This document shows positions 41,760 through 52,164 of a stretch of 62,500 bases of DNA, one piece after another. Position 1 is the first letter of the stretch; each line of letters opens with the position of its first letter. The DNA lies in contig JAOUBJ010000017.1 of NCBI GenBank assembly GCA_029860345.1, positions 1-62,500 on the forward strand. The letters are read 5' to 3'. A program made the position numbers and the translations under genes. A model generated the notes under the pieces. The model saw only the letters and a program-made list of their open reading frames with translations. It was not told the origin of the DNA and ran no database searches. The DNA is from Candidatus Zixiibacteriota bacterium (GTDB taxonomy: Bacteria > Zixibacteria > MSB-5A5 > GN15 > FEB-12).

Positions 41760-42749
41760 TTGAGGATCCAGGCAGCCGAAAACCGGTACTTGGATATCAA
41801 GAGGAAAACCAGATTTACGTTTGACCAACTCGCCGGACAGTACATGGAATGGTCCAAGACGAATAAGAAGTCCTGGTCTCGCGACGAGCGAAGCATACTG
41901 ATGCTCAGGCGCTGGTTCGCAGGATTGCCCTTGGCCGCCATCAATCCGCTCGGCATTGAACGATTCAAGACGCAACGATCCGAAGAGGTCTCCCCCGCTT
42001 CGGTCAATCGTGAGTTGGCCTGTCTGAAACACATGTTCTCGAAGGCCGTCGAGTGGGAAATGGCCGACAGCAATCCGGTCAAGAGGGTGAAACTGTTTCG
42101 GGAACCGAAAGGGCGAGTCAAGTTTCTCTCGTTAGAACAGGCCGCTACCCTCGTTCACGAATGCTCCGACGAGCTGAGACCGATTGTAGTAGCTGCGCTG
42201 CACACCGGTATGCGCCGGGGTGAGATTCTCGGTCTCAAGTGGGAAGACGTTGATCTTGACCGGCGGCTGATCTATGTCCGGGACAGCAAAAACAGTGAAG
42301 GTCGCGAATTGCCTATTGCCACTCCCCTCTTTTTCATACTGCTTGCGATGGAGAAGAAAAGTGAGTTGGTCTTCGTCCGTGCCGATGGCAAACCACCGTT
42401 AGACATTCGTGGTGCCTACGCAGGTGCTTTGAAACGGGCGGGCATTTCGGACTTTACTTTTCACGATCTTCGGCATACATTCGCCTCGCACTTGGTTATG
42501 AGCGGCGTTGACCTTTTGACTGTAAAAGAGTTGATGGGTCACAAGACGATGGAGATGACATTGCGGTACGCACACCTCAGTCCGGAGCATAAACACGATG
42601 CTGTGGAGGCTCTGAGGTTTCTTGATGGTCACAATATGGTCACAAGGCCCATTTCAGCCCCATCGCCAAAAGACGCAAGTGCATGTCCTACAACGCCGTG
42701 CCGGAGTGGTGAAATTGGTAGACGCACGGGACTCAAAATCCCGCGGTAG
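41760..42749 (+). CDS. int: Tyrosine recombinase (integrase) of the tRNA-Leu island
   Basis: Site-specific recombinase of 329 residues. A core-binding domain (TFDQLAGQYMEWSKTNKKSW...) is followed by a catalytic domain with Arg in HTGMRRGEILGLKW, His-x-x-Arg in TFHDLRHTFASH, His in LMGHKTMEMT and Tyr in LRYAHLSPEH. All key residues are present. The start (TTG 41760) is poor; the frame is closed by TGA at 41721, and the usual ~60-residue arm-binding N-terminal domain is missing. The 5' end is therefore probably truncated. The last ~16 residues (GEIGRRTGLK) are encoded by the 5' half of tRNA-Leu, and the stop lies inside the tRNA gene. Confidence 0.85.
   Translation: MRIQAAENRYLDIKRKTRFTFDQLAGQYMEWSKTNKKSWSRDERSILMLRRWFAGLPLAAINPLGIERFKTQRSEEVSPASVNRELACLKHMFSKAVEWEMADSNPVKRVKLFREPKGRVKFLSLEQAATLVHECSDELRPIVVAALHTGMRRGEILGLKWEDVDLDRRLIYVRDSKNSEGRELPIATPLFFILLAMEKKSELVFVRADGKPPLDIRGAYAGALKRAGISDFTFHDLRHTFASHLVMSGVDLLTVKELMGHKTMEMTLRYAHLSPEHKHDAVEALRFLDGHNMVTRPISAPSPKDASACPTTPCRSGEIGRRTGLKIPR
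42625..42645 (+). repeat. Right copy of the 21-bp TGGTCACAA double repeat
   Basis: Identical to 31043-31063. It lies within the 3' end of the integrase coding region, 55 bases before the tRNA. See the left copy for the two explanations. Confidence 0.6.
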
Positions 42750-42783
42750 CAATACCGTGCCGGTTCGATTCCGGCCTCCGGCA
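42700..42783 (+). tRNA. tRNA-Leu(CAA)
   Basis: 84 bases, cloverleaf read by eye. Acceptor GCCGGAG/CTCCGGC with discriminator A, a D-arm with GGTAGAC, anticodon stem CGGGA/TCCCG around loop CTCAAAA (anticodon CAA, reading UUG), a variable arm GGTAGCAATACC, and T-loop GGTTCGATTCC. CCA is not encoded (ACT follows). The 5' half overlaps the integrase reading frame. It serves as the island's integration target and is intact. Confidence 0.95.
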
Positions 42784-42970
42784 CTGATAAATCAGCTTTT
42801 GTTGAGTGGTGAAATTCAGCTCGTACCGATACCCAACTTTGACACATAAAGTGGCTTGCCACTCCGGCCTCCGGCACTGATAAATCAGCTTTTGTTGAGT
42901 GGTGAAATTCAGCTCGTACCGATACCCAACTTTGACACATAAAGTGGCTTGCCACTCCGGCCTCCGGCAC
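42770..42970 (+). repeat. 93-bp tandem repeat starting in the tRNA 3' end
   Basis: The tRNA 3' end (TCCGGCCTCCGGCAC) plus 78 bases of flank is repeated head-to-tail with a period of exactly 93: copies start at 42770 and 42863, and a 15-base partial copy at 42956. The two full copies appear identical by eye. The copied tRNA pieces cannot fold into a tRNA. Confidence 0.9.
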
Positions 42971-43570
42971 CAGCAAGGTGATAAATCACTTATTGCGCCT
43001 TCGGCGCCATTAACCCTTGTTTTACAGAGTTCTCGGTTAGGTACTGAATGTGGTTGGGATTGCAGGCATCGAAATTCCGGTGTAGGCGGGAATCCAATCG
43101 TCATTGTGAGGAGTTCCGCGCTGCACGGATCAACGTGGCAATCTCATCTTCTAGGTCGAAACCGATGTGGGTTCGACAACGTGACTTCTTGTAGGGCAGG
43201 ACCCCATGCGGTCCTGACACCATGTCACCCTGAGCGCAGTCGAAGGGTGAACGGACTATGATGATCTCCGTCCCAAACAAGGTTTGAGACGGCCACTCTC
43301 GGACCGGGCATCCCCTTGCCCACTTTATCAGTCCTGCAGTCCTGACACCATGTCACCCTGAGCGCAGTCAAAGGGTGAACCTTGCCAAGGGTTCATGGTT
43401 CGACTCCGCTCACCACGTGGTTGCGCGCGAAGCGCGAGAAACCCATATATTGGTGTCATTTCTGCGAGCGAGGGAATCCATTAGGGTTATCGTCGTAATG
43501 AGAGGGAAGATGGACCCCCGCCTTCGTGGGGAGACAAAAAGAACCTGTGTCGCATAACCGAATACTACCC
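42971..43570. repeat. Gap packed with dispersed intergenic repeats
   Basis: 600 bases without a gene. Recognisable pieces are: a GTCATTGTGAGGAG...ACGTGGCAATCTC element (43100-43145); two direct copies of a 42-bp element with ACCATGTCACCCTGAGCGCAG (43211-43252 and 43339-43380) that shares its core with 137-208; a tail piece of the 172-bp repeat (about 43262-43290); and a palindromic TGGACCCCCGCCTTCGTGGGG unit (43508-43535). Confidence 0.65.
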
Positions 43571-44064
43571 CTACTCCCCCAACTCCAACTCGATAATAGG
43601 ACTCTCGGTGTCGACCTGGTCGCCGACAGCGAAGTTGACAGCTTTTACTTTACCGACAGCGCGCGAGTTGACTTGGTTTTCCATTTTCATCGCCTCGACA
43701 ATCACCATCGGCTGTTTCTCAGTCACGTCATCGCCGACCTCAACCATGATCTTGACAATCTTGCCCGGCATGGGTGCAAAAATCTTGTCCTTCTCCCCCG
43801 CCTGACTACCGGCGCCACCGGCAAAACCGTCTTCGGACGGTTCCTGCAACTCGATCAGCATCGAGTCTATATCGACAAAGTAGGTTCCGTTGCGCGCAGC
43901 CACAGCAACAAGACAGCGCCGACCATCGACCGTGGTGGCATATAGATTGTCACCCACAGGCGTGAACTCGTACACCGTTTCGCCGACCGTTGCGGTAAGA
44001 ACATGGCCGTTTTTCTCGCAGGCCGCCTCGACCATTTCGCCGTCGTATACAAACTCTGTCTTGT

Positions 44065-44068
<4 letters not shown>
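43571..44068 (-). CDS. Biotin carboxyl carrier protein of an acyl-CoA carboxylase
   Basis: 165 residues from the ATG at 44068, which overlaps the stop of the biotin carboxylase gene (ATGA). The C-terminal ~75 residues are a biotinyl domain: APMPGKIVKIMVEVGD, then EAMKMEN with the Lys that carries biotin. The N-terminal half (beta-rich, TVYEFTPVGDNLYATTVDGRR) resembles the BT-type linker that docks carrier and carboxylase in MCC/PCC alpha subunits. In most 3-methylcrotonyl-CoA carboxylases this is fused to the carboxylase; here it is a separate gene. Last gene of the operon. Confidence 0.92.
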
Positions 44069-45582
<1,514 letters not shown>

Positions 45583-45591
45583 AATCCGGTC

Positions 45592-46383
45592 TCAGTCCTC
45601 CTCCACCCAATTCGGTTTACGTTTGTTCAGAAATGCATCCATCCCTTCCTGACCCTCGTCCGATACGCGCAGTTTTGCAATCATCTCAGCCGTGTACGGT
45701 TTGAACTCAGCGGCCGACATGTCGGGTACTTCACTTACCAGTTTCTTAGCCATCGCAACCGCTTCGGGGCCTGAAGACAGAACGCTCTTCAGTAGGGTAT
45801 CGACATCGTCATCGAGCTGTCCATCGTCGACTACTCTGTTGACCAGCCCGACTTCACAGGCCCGGTCGGCGTTCATTCGTTCGCCGGTGATAAACAGTTC
45901 CCGCGCCTTGCCTTCACCCATTTTTTTGATCACATAAGGTCCGATGCAGGCGGGGACGACGCCTATTTTGACCTCTGAAAATGAGAACCTGGCCGACCGA
46001 GCCGCGATGGCAATATCGCACACGGCCACAAATCCGGTGCCGCCTCCGATAGCTGCGCCGTTGATGCGTCCAATGACCGGACGGCGGCTTGAGTAGATGC
46101 GATAAAAACACTCGGCCAGTGCATTTGATTCGTCCAGGTTTTCGCCGAACGTCTGTTTGACCACGCCGCGCATCCAAGTGAGATCAGCCCCGGCGCAGAA
46201 CGACTTTCCTTCACCGGTCAGCAGTACGGCTCTGATAGTGTCGTCCTGTTCGATCTCGGCGAAGACATCTGTCATTTCGGCGATCATGGTTGAATTGAAA
46301 GCGTTATGAATCTCCGGACGACTGAACGTCACCCGCGCTATGCGGTCGGTCTTCTGATATGTTATGGTTTCGTGATTCATCAT
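45592..46383 (-). CDS. Enoyl-CoA hydratase/isomerase, probably methylglutaconyl-CoA hydratase
   Basis: Crotonase-fold protein of about 263 residues. Oxyanion-hole motif GEGKSFCAGADLTWMRG and GAAIGGGTGFVAVCDIAIA are typical, and the FCAGADL-x-WM form is common among methylglutaconyl-CoA hydratases (LiuC/AUH). It sits between the carboxyltransferase and biotin carboxylase genes, as expected for leucine breakdown, where it would hydrate 3-methylglutaconyl-CoA to HMG-CoA. ATG 46383 is used; a GTG three codons upstream is possible. No HMG-CoA lyase is seen nearby. Confidence 0.88.
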   Translation of the reverse strand: MMNHETITYQKTDRIARVTFSRPEIHNAFNSTMIAEMTDVFAEIEQDDTIRAVLLTGEGKSFCAGADLTWMRGVVKQTFGENLDESNALAECFYRIYSSRRPVIGRINGAAIGGGTGFVAVCDIAIAARSARFSFSEVKIGVVPACIGPYVIKKMGEGKARELFITGERMNADRACEVGLVNRVVDDGQLDDDVDTLLKSVLSSGPEAVAMAKKLVSEVPDMSAAEFKPYTAEMIAKLRVSDEGQEGMDAFLNKRKPNWVEED

Positions 46384-46420
46384 AAACGCCACTTATGGAT
46401 CGCAGCCATTCATGGCTGGG

Positions 46421-48028
46421 TTACATCCTGAAGACACCGAACTTCTGATCGGGAATGTCAGCGTTCAATGACATCGAGATACCCAAAGCCAGCGCCTGCC
46501 GGGTGTCGGTGAATCCGATCATGCCGTCATCCCAGAGACGCGCCCCAGAGTAGTACGGTGTCGACTCCGACTCGTATTTTTCCAGCACCGGTCTGCGGAT
46601 GGCCTCGATCTCTTCCTCGGACAGTTTGCGTCCTTCGTTTTCGAGCTGTTTGATTTTGACCGATGTCAGTACACCGGCCGCCTGGTCGCCACCCATAACG
46701 CATATCTTGGCATTCGGCCACATCCACAACAAGCGCGGCAGGTATCCCCGTCCGCACATAGCGTAGTTACCGGCGCCGTAGGAGCCGCCAACGATCAGGG
46801 TGAACTTCGGCACGTCGGCATTGGCCACGGCGTGTACCATCTTGGCTCCATCGCGCGCGATGCCGCCCGCTTCATACTGTCGCCCGACAATGAAGCCGGA
46901 GATGTTCTGCAGAAAGATTAGCGGTATCTTCCGCTCGGCGCAAAGCTCCACAAAGTGCGCGCCTTTCTGCGCCGATTCGCCGAACAGTACGCCGTTGTTG
47001 CCGAGGATACCTACCATGTACCCCATAATGCGTGCGAATCCGGTCACCAGCGTGGTTGCATACAGCTCCTTGAATTCATGAAAACGCGAGCCGTCGGCGA
47101 TCCGTGCGATCACTTCTTTGATGTCGAACGGCTTTTTGATATTGTTCGATACTACACCATAGAGTTCTTCAGGATCGTAGTATGGGTCCTCCGGCGTAGA
47201 GCGATCCAGCGGGAACTTGCTTTTCGTGTTGAGGTTTTCGACAACGTTGCGGGCCAGTTGCAGGGCGTGTTCATCGTTCTGAGCATAATGATCGGTGACA
47301 CCCGATGTACGACAATGCACGTCGGCGCCACCCAATTCCTCGGCCGTGACAACCTCACCTGTCGCCGCCTTGACCAAAGGCGGTCCGCCGATGAAGATAG
47401 TACCCTGCTTGCGAACGATGATCGATTCGTCCGACATAGCCGGCAAGTAGGCGCCACCGGCCGTGCATGAACCCATGACCACCGCAACCTGCGGCAAGCC
47501 CTTGGCCGACATGCGCGCCTGATTGTAGAATATCCGTCCAAAATGATCTTTATCGGGGAAGACGCCCGACTGTCTCGGCAGAAAGACACCGCCGGAATCG
47601 ACCAGGTAAACCGAGGGCAGGTGGTTTTTCTCGGCGATCTCCTGTGCGCGAGCATGCTTGAGCACGGTCATCGGATAGTAGGTGCCCCCCTTTACGGTGG
47701 CATCGTTGACCACAACCATTACATCCTTGCCGTGCACGGTACCGATCCCGGTGATGATCCCGGCCGATGGTGCGTCGTTGTCATACATATCGTATGCGGC
47801 CAGCGAACTGAGTTCCAGAAAGGGCGTGTTTCGATCCAGAAGTTTGGCCAATCGTTCGCGCGGAAGCAGTTTGCCGCGATCGGTGTGACGCTTGCGTGCT
47901 TTCTCGGAGCCACCGAGCTTGACCTGTTCAAGTCGCTCCTTGAATTGTGCGTGCTGCGCCTTGTTAAGTTCTGAGTTCTGTTTGAAAGCTTCCGACGAAC
48001 TGTCTATTTTTGTTTCAATGCGATACAT
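46421..48028 (-). CDS. Carboxyltransferase subunit, 3-methylcrotonyl-CoA carboxylase beta-like
   Basis: 535 residues. Transfers the carboxyl group from biotin to an acyl-CoA. The acyl-CoA-binding half has [32 protein letters not shown] and [18 protein letters not shown]. The carboxybiotin half has [34 protein letters not shown] and [16 protein letters not shown] with [12 protein letters not shown]. The SGGVFLPRQ-x-x-VFPD signature and sequence length match MccB/LiuB better than PccB. First gene of the operon, 37 bases before the hydratase. Confidence 0.93.
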   Translation of the reverse strand: MYRIETKIDSSSEAFKQNSELNKAQHAQFKERLEQVKLGGSEKARKRHTDRGKLLPRERLAKLLDRNTPFLELSSLAAYDMYDNDAPSAGIITGIGTVHGKDVMVVVNDATVKGGTYYPMTVLKHARAQEIAEKNHLPSVYLVDSGGVFLPRQSGVFPDKDHFGRIFYNQARMSAKGLPQVAVVMGSCTAGGAYLPAMSDESIIVRKQGTIFIGGPPLVKAATGEVVTAEELGGADVHCRTSGVTDHYAQNDEHALQLARNVVENLNTKSKFPLDRSTPEDPYYDPEELYGVVSNNIKKPFDIKEVIARIADGSRFHEFKELYATTLVTGFARIMGYMVGILGNNGVLFGESAQKGAHFVELCAERKIPLIFLQNISGFIVGRQYEAGGIARDGAKMVHAVANADVPKFTLIVGGSYGAGNYAMCGRGYLPRLLWMWPNAKICVMGGDQAAGVLTSVKIKQLENEGRKLSEEEIEAIRRPVLEKYESESTPYYSGARLWDDGMIGFTDTRQALALGISMSLNADIPDQKFGVFRM

Positions 48029-48322
48029 ACTTTGTCTCTCGCCGACGACCGAGTCTCCATGTCGCCAATTAAGCCGTTGCCGGTCAATACAGTATCAACA
48101 CCCAAGGTATTGGTTAGGACGGTGAATATAATCTAATGCCCGACCATTGTAAAGCACGAAGCAGGGTCATCGGTTGCTGTATTGCCGAGCTCCAGAAACA
48201 TCTTGTAAAGGTGGATAACTCAGCTTACATTTATAATAGCCTTGGCAGAGGGGACCCGCTGACAGGGCTGACGACCTCGCTTCGATGCCCGCATCACGCC
48301 TCACAAACCGGGAGGTCCGAAG

Positions 48323-50992
48323 GTGTTCGACCAACTCAGAACCGTAGTGACCTTTATTCTCCTGCTTATCGTCTTACCGGTAAACTATGTCACAGCCCGG
48401 AGTGTCGCCAGGGACGCTCGGTATGGTCAATCCAAAGCGCTTCTGGGAGACGATGATGGGCCGGCCAGTTGCGCCGCTTACCACGATGTCGGCAAACTGA
48501 AGCTGGCCATATCAAACACAGGTAATCCAGGTGGGTTCAACTGGGGACACAGTGGTTGCTTTGAGTTTATCAACCCGGATGCTCCACGTTGGACCTGCGA
48601 GTACCCGAAAAACACTGGCCTGGAACATCTCTGGAATACAGGCCTGTGGGTAGGCGCGATTGTGGGGAATGACACCCTGGTGTCGACCGGCGACGCCGAA
48701 TGGTGGTTGCAGCGTGAGTTTGCCCCGGACTTTGCACCCGAAGGGGACATGGTGCGACGTTCGATTCTGGACCCGGAGTCGCCTGAGTATGAGGGGGCCC
48801 GCTCCGAGCAGGACTTTATCGCCGTGTACTATGATACTCTGAAATCACTTCACAATACACTAAACTGGGGATATGAGTACTCAAAACCGATTGGACTGAA
48901 GGTTACTCAGAAATCATATTCCTGGTCGTATAAGTACGCTGAGGATTTTGTGCTGTTCGACCTCACAATCAAAAACATGGACTACCGACCCTTAAGAGAT
49001 GTATACATCGGTCTATTTGTGGCCCCTACGGTGGGGTACGCGGGGGGAGGAGTGTGGGGGTGGGCTGACGATATTTGTGGTTTCCTGCGCACCTATCCAT
49101 CGCATCGGGGCTGCGACTTCGAAGATACACTCAATCTGGCCTGGGCAGCCGACGCCGATGGTGACTGGTACGACTATGTCGGACCGAGAAGGTGGTTGCA
49201 TCGACTCGAACAGGTGTGGCTTCCATTGTATCCGACAGATGGCTATGGGCGGACGAGGTCCATCTTCAGTGTGGCAGCCGCTGAAATACTGCAGGCACCC
49301 GGGGCCGACTGGGACGTATCTTTTAACTGGTGGACCCGACGCTGGGGTACGGATCAACGGATAGACTTTGGTCCTCAAACACGCGATCACTATAGGGTTT
49401 TTGAAAGCGGCGCCATCGGCGCCCCTCACACCGACCCGGAAAAGTACTTCGTCATGTCGAACGAAGAAATCGATTATGATCAGGCACACATAGGCCGAAT
49501 CTCACCGGCCAATCCAACGTGGTCGTACCCAGGTAAGGATGTTGCAGACACGGTGGCGCGAGGCGGTGGCACGACGTATTTGCTATCTTACGGACCGTTC
49601 CAACTAGGCCCTTATGCTTCGGTTCCGCTATCCTTCGCGCACGTACTTGGCGAGCATCTCCATTCCGAACTCTTCAATCTCGATAATCTGCCCGACCGCC
49701 CCCATGCCTACTACTCAAACCTCAACTTCTCCGATCTGGCCCGCAACGCCACCTGGGCGCGCTGGGTGTATGACAATCCTGGCTATGACACCGACGACGA
49801 CGGTTACCGGGGTGTGTTTCGGGTATGCCCGGTGGAGTCTACTCTGACCGACAGTGGATGGCTACTGACCGAGGCCGACACCTTCTGGTATCGTGGCGAC
49901 GGCGTCCCCGACTTCCGAGGTGCCTCCCCCCCACCGGCGCCGGACGTCTGGGTCACACCAACTGTGGGCGGACTGCATGTTCGAATCAACGGCCAGCGGT
50001 CCGAGACCGAGAAGGACGTTTTCTCAGGCATTTCGGATTTCGAAGGCTATCACATATATATAGGTCGAGACAATCGCAAAGCCAGCTTCTCTCTGGTCGC
50101 TTCGTATGATCGTGAAAACTTCGACCGGTATGTATGGGACAATGATCACGTGGACGCCGAGGGTTGGCCCGAGCCCGGCTTTGCCCTTTTGGATGTTCCG
50201 TTCACGCTACGAGAGTTGCGCTGCCTGTATGGCGGCGGCTCCGACCCCTGTGAGGACACCAGCTTCCACCCGCTTCATTACCCCCACAGCCGCCCCTTCT
50301 TCCACCCGCTGTTCGGTGACTCAGTATTCTACTTTGTGCCTCACGACTTCAACACTTACGAGGGCGGTGAAACCACGCCTATTCGAAAGCGCTTTCCCTT
50401 GGCGGCCGACCCCAGAGGGATACCTGTCGATGAACTGACCGAAGAATACTACACCGAAGACGGTTATCTGAAATACTTCGAGTATGAGTTCACTATCGAG
50501 AATCTCCTGCCGACGGTTCCCTACTGGGTGAGCGTAACAGCCTTCGACTTCGGTTCGCCCACCGGCGGCGTCGACGCTCTGGAAACATCTATAACCGACG
50601 TTACGGTCCAGGCCTATCCCATAAACTCCGAGGCTGAAGCGACCGGCGCCTATACCGATGTGTATGTATATCCCAATCCGTACATCAAGGATGCAGGCTA
50701 TCGAAACGACGGCTACGAACTGAGAACGCGAACGGACCTTCCCAATTATCGAGTGCACACTATTCACTTTACCAACCTGCCGCCCAAATGCACGATTAGA
50801 ATCCACACCCCCGACGGCGATCTGGTGCGGGAGATTCGTCATAACGTCGATCCTGCCGATCCGGTCGCGCGCGACCATGATTGGCATCTGGTAACACAGA
50901 ATCATCAATTGGTGGTGAGCGGATGGTACTACTGGACCGTTGAGTCACCTGACGGCAGAGTCCAGATCGGCAAGCTGGTGATTCTGTTGTAA
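48323..50992 (+). CDS. Large secreted protein with C-terminal beta-sandwich sorting-like domain
   Basis: 889 residues starting at GTG 48323 with GGGAGG upstream. A signal peptide (MFDQLRTVVTFILL, cleavage near VTA) precedes a long aromatic-rich region with no catalytic motif I recognise. Towards the end there is a fibronectin-like segment (YKYFEYEFTIENLLPTVPYWVSVTAFDFG type) and a last ~90-residue domain beginning VYVYPNPYI, with FTNLPPKCTIRIHTPDGD and GWYYWTVESPDG. This resembles the C-terminal domains of FCB-group secreted proteins, including type IX secretion signals. The sorting role is inference. The 294-base gap before it shows no gene. Confidence 0.75.
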   Translation: MFDQLRTVVTFILLLIVLPVNYVTARSVARDARYGQSKALLGDDDGPASCAAYHDVGKLKLAISNTGNPGGFNWGHSGCFEFINPDAPRWTCEYPKNTGLEHLWNTGLWVGAIVGNDTLVSTGDAEWWLQREFAPDFAPEGDMVRRSILDPESPEYEGARSEQDFIAVYYDTLKSLHNTLNWGYEYSKPIGLKVTQKSYSWSYKYAEDFVLFDLTIKNMDYRPLRDVYIGLFVAPTVGYAGGGVWGWADDICGFLRTYPSHRGCDFEDTLNLAWAADADGDWYDYVGPRRWLHRLEQVWLPLYPTDGYGRTRSIFSVAAAEILQAPGADWDVSFNWWTRRWGTDQRIDFGPQTRDHYRVFESGAIGAPHTDPEKYFVMSNEEIDYDQAHIGRISPANPTWSYPGKDVADTVARGGGTTYLLSYGPFQLGPYASVPLSFAHVLGEHLHSELFNLDNLPDRPHAYYSNLNFSDLARNATWARWVYDNPGYDTDDDGYRGVFRVCPVESTLTDSGWLLTEADTFWYRGDGVPDFRGASPPPAPDVWVTPTVGGLHVRINGQRSETEKDVFSGISDFEGYHIYIGRDNRKASFSLVASYDRENFDRYVWDNDHVDAEGWPEPGFALLDVPFTLRELRCLYGGGSDPCEDTSFHPLHYPHSRPFFHPLFGDSVFYFVPHDFNTYEGGETTPIRKRFPLAADPRGIPVDELTEEYYTEDGYLKYFEYEFTIENLLPTVPYWVSVTAFDFGSPTGGVDALETSITDVTVQAYPINSEAEATGAYTDVYVYPNPYIKDAGYRNDGYELRTRTDLPNYRVHTIHFTNLPPKCTIRIHTPDGDLVREIRHNVDPADPVARDHDWHLVTQNHQLVVSGWYYWTVESPDGRVQIGKLVILL

Positions 50993-51513
50993 GAACCTAA
51001 TCGTAGGTCAGGACCCGTGTGGTCCTGACCTATAGCTGTCCAGTCGTGGGTCAAGGACCCTGCGAGTAGATGACCTGCAGGGTCACACCATCACCTCCGG
51101 TGAAGCCAGGACCCTGCTGAACGATGCAGGACATGCCCCGCGCTAGTCGGGTGGCCGTCTCAGACCTTCGGGCTGTGTCATAATGTGGTTTCGCAGGGTC
51201 CTGATCTCGACAAAGTCGGGATTGTGACCCTGCGACTCTCACTAAGGCGTTCTGTGAAATAAGCCTTGGAAACCTCCGGTTCACACGCTCGCTTCCGGCG
51301 AACGCAGGAACCGGAGGAACATACAAGAGTGCCCGTGTTTCTGATTGTCATGCTTCCCACCCTCGCTTTGACTCGACTTGTAGTGTACAAGGTCTACGTG
51401 CGATGCTCGTAACGGATTCAGCAATGCATGATATTTACAATCAGCCCACACCGTAATGCGCGGAGCGCGAAAGAGTGATTTATCACCGCGTAGTGCGAAG
51501 AAGTGGCTTGCCA
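50993..51513. repeat. Intergenic repeat region including 172-bp repeat copy B
   Basis: 521 bases without a supported gene. 51149-51320 is the inverse-orientation copy of 6943-7114. Before it lies a short palindrome GGTCAGGACC...GGTCCTGACC (about 51006-51030) and several AGGACCCTGC units. After it, GTGATTTATCAC (51475-51486) and GTGGCTTGCCACT pieces resemble fragments in the 93-bp array at 42.8 kb. Confidence 0.65.
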
Positions 51514-51939
51514 CTATCGCCGGCCGTCCTGATGGTCAAAATCACGCCTTATCATCGATACTACTTGCATCGCGCCCGACGACTTAAGCCCGAACTTTTC
51601 ATAAAACGGAATCAGGTCTTCATTGCAAACGAGATCGATCATGTAGAGACCATCCAACTGCGCCATCAGCCTCTTCACCAAATGGCCGCCAATTCCCCGC
51701 CCCTGAAACTCCGGCAGCACTTCCAAAAGCGGAATGTAAGCGCTGAGAACACGATCGGAAACGGCATTGATAAACCCGACTATGCGGCCGGTTTCCGTAT
51801 CCTGAGCCATAACGACAAAACTACTCTGCTTTAGAATCTTCAAGTGGGTATCGGTCGACGGAGGTTTTGGCCAGCCCACAAAGAAGCCAGTCAATTGTTC
51901 CGGCCTGAGATCGTGTGGCGAATCTAGATACTCTATCAT
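51514..51939 (-). CDS. GNAT family N-acetyltransferase
   Basis: 141 residues. The acetyl-CoA-binding motif A is clear: IPLLEVLPEFQGRGIGGHLVKRLM (Q-x-x-G-x-G/A), preceded by a VGFINAVSD strand and followed by DLVCNEDLIPFYEKFGL, the usual last helix. AGGAGG lies eight bases before the ATG. Substrate unknown. Single gene, close to the repeat-rich gap. Confidence 0.85.
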   Translation of the reverse strand: MIEYLDSPHDLRPEQLTGFFVGWPKPPSTDTHLKILKQSSFVVMAQDTETGRIVGFINAVSDRVLSAYIPLLEVLPEFQGRGIGGHLVKRLMAQLDGLYMIDLVCNEDLIPFYEKFGLKSSGAMQVVSMIRRDFDHQDGRR

Positions 51940-52066
51940 GGCTGGGTCCTCCTTGTTTGCCCTTATATAGCAATTAGTTACCGCATTGTAAAGCTGTCAA
52001 AACTCGCCTTTATTGGCTGACCAGACAAAAGATAGTTATTGTTTTCACGATATTTTGTTTTTCCTC

Positions 52067-52133
52067 TTGACAACGTAGGCCAATACGGTATAATCGGTCC
52101 CAAATAGTACATGCAAATGAATTTCATTTGCAT
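52067..52133 (+). promoter_or_regulatory. Sigma-70-type promoter with a downstream palindromic operator
   Basis: TTGACA (52067-52072) and TATAAT (52089-52094) match the consensus exactly, with 16-base spacing. A perfect palindrome of 11-base arms, ATGCAAATGAA/TTCATTTGCAT, with one central base lies at 52111-52133, just past the expected transcription start and ~31 bases before the ATG at 52165. Its look (AATGA-x-TCATT) recalls Fur-family boxes; the identity of the regulator is inference. Confidence 0.65.
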
Positions 52134-52164
52134 TTAACGCCTAACGAAGCCGAGAGGTTTGACA

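Larger units (their letters stand above)
30885..42740. mobile_element. Putative integrative island at tRNA-Leu(CAA)
   Basis: About 11.9 kb bounded by direct repeats of the tRNA-Leu 5' half (30885-30925 and 42700-42740), with an integrase gene against the right boundary. Integration at the 5' half would leave the fragment on the left and restore the tRNA on the right. The cargo runs mainly on the minus strand: GH130 x2, GT4 x2, four RRM proteins, a small membrane peptide and an RHH-like protein. A CPA1 antiporter and the integrase run on the plus strand. No replication or conjugation genes are seen, so it is probably immobile or mobilised in trans. The age and unity of the element are inference. 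Confidence 0.6.

Noticed and set aside
30697-42749. Prophage
   Set aside because: An integrase is present, but no capsid, terminase, portal, tail or lysis genes are seen; an integrative island fits better.
42770-42970. Possible CRISPR array after tRNA-Leu
   Set aside because: The period is 93 bases with no distinct spacers; the units are identical tandem copies starting in the tRNA, and no cas gene is present.
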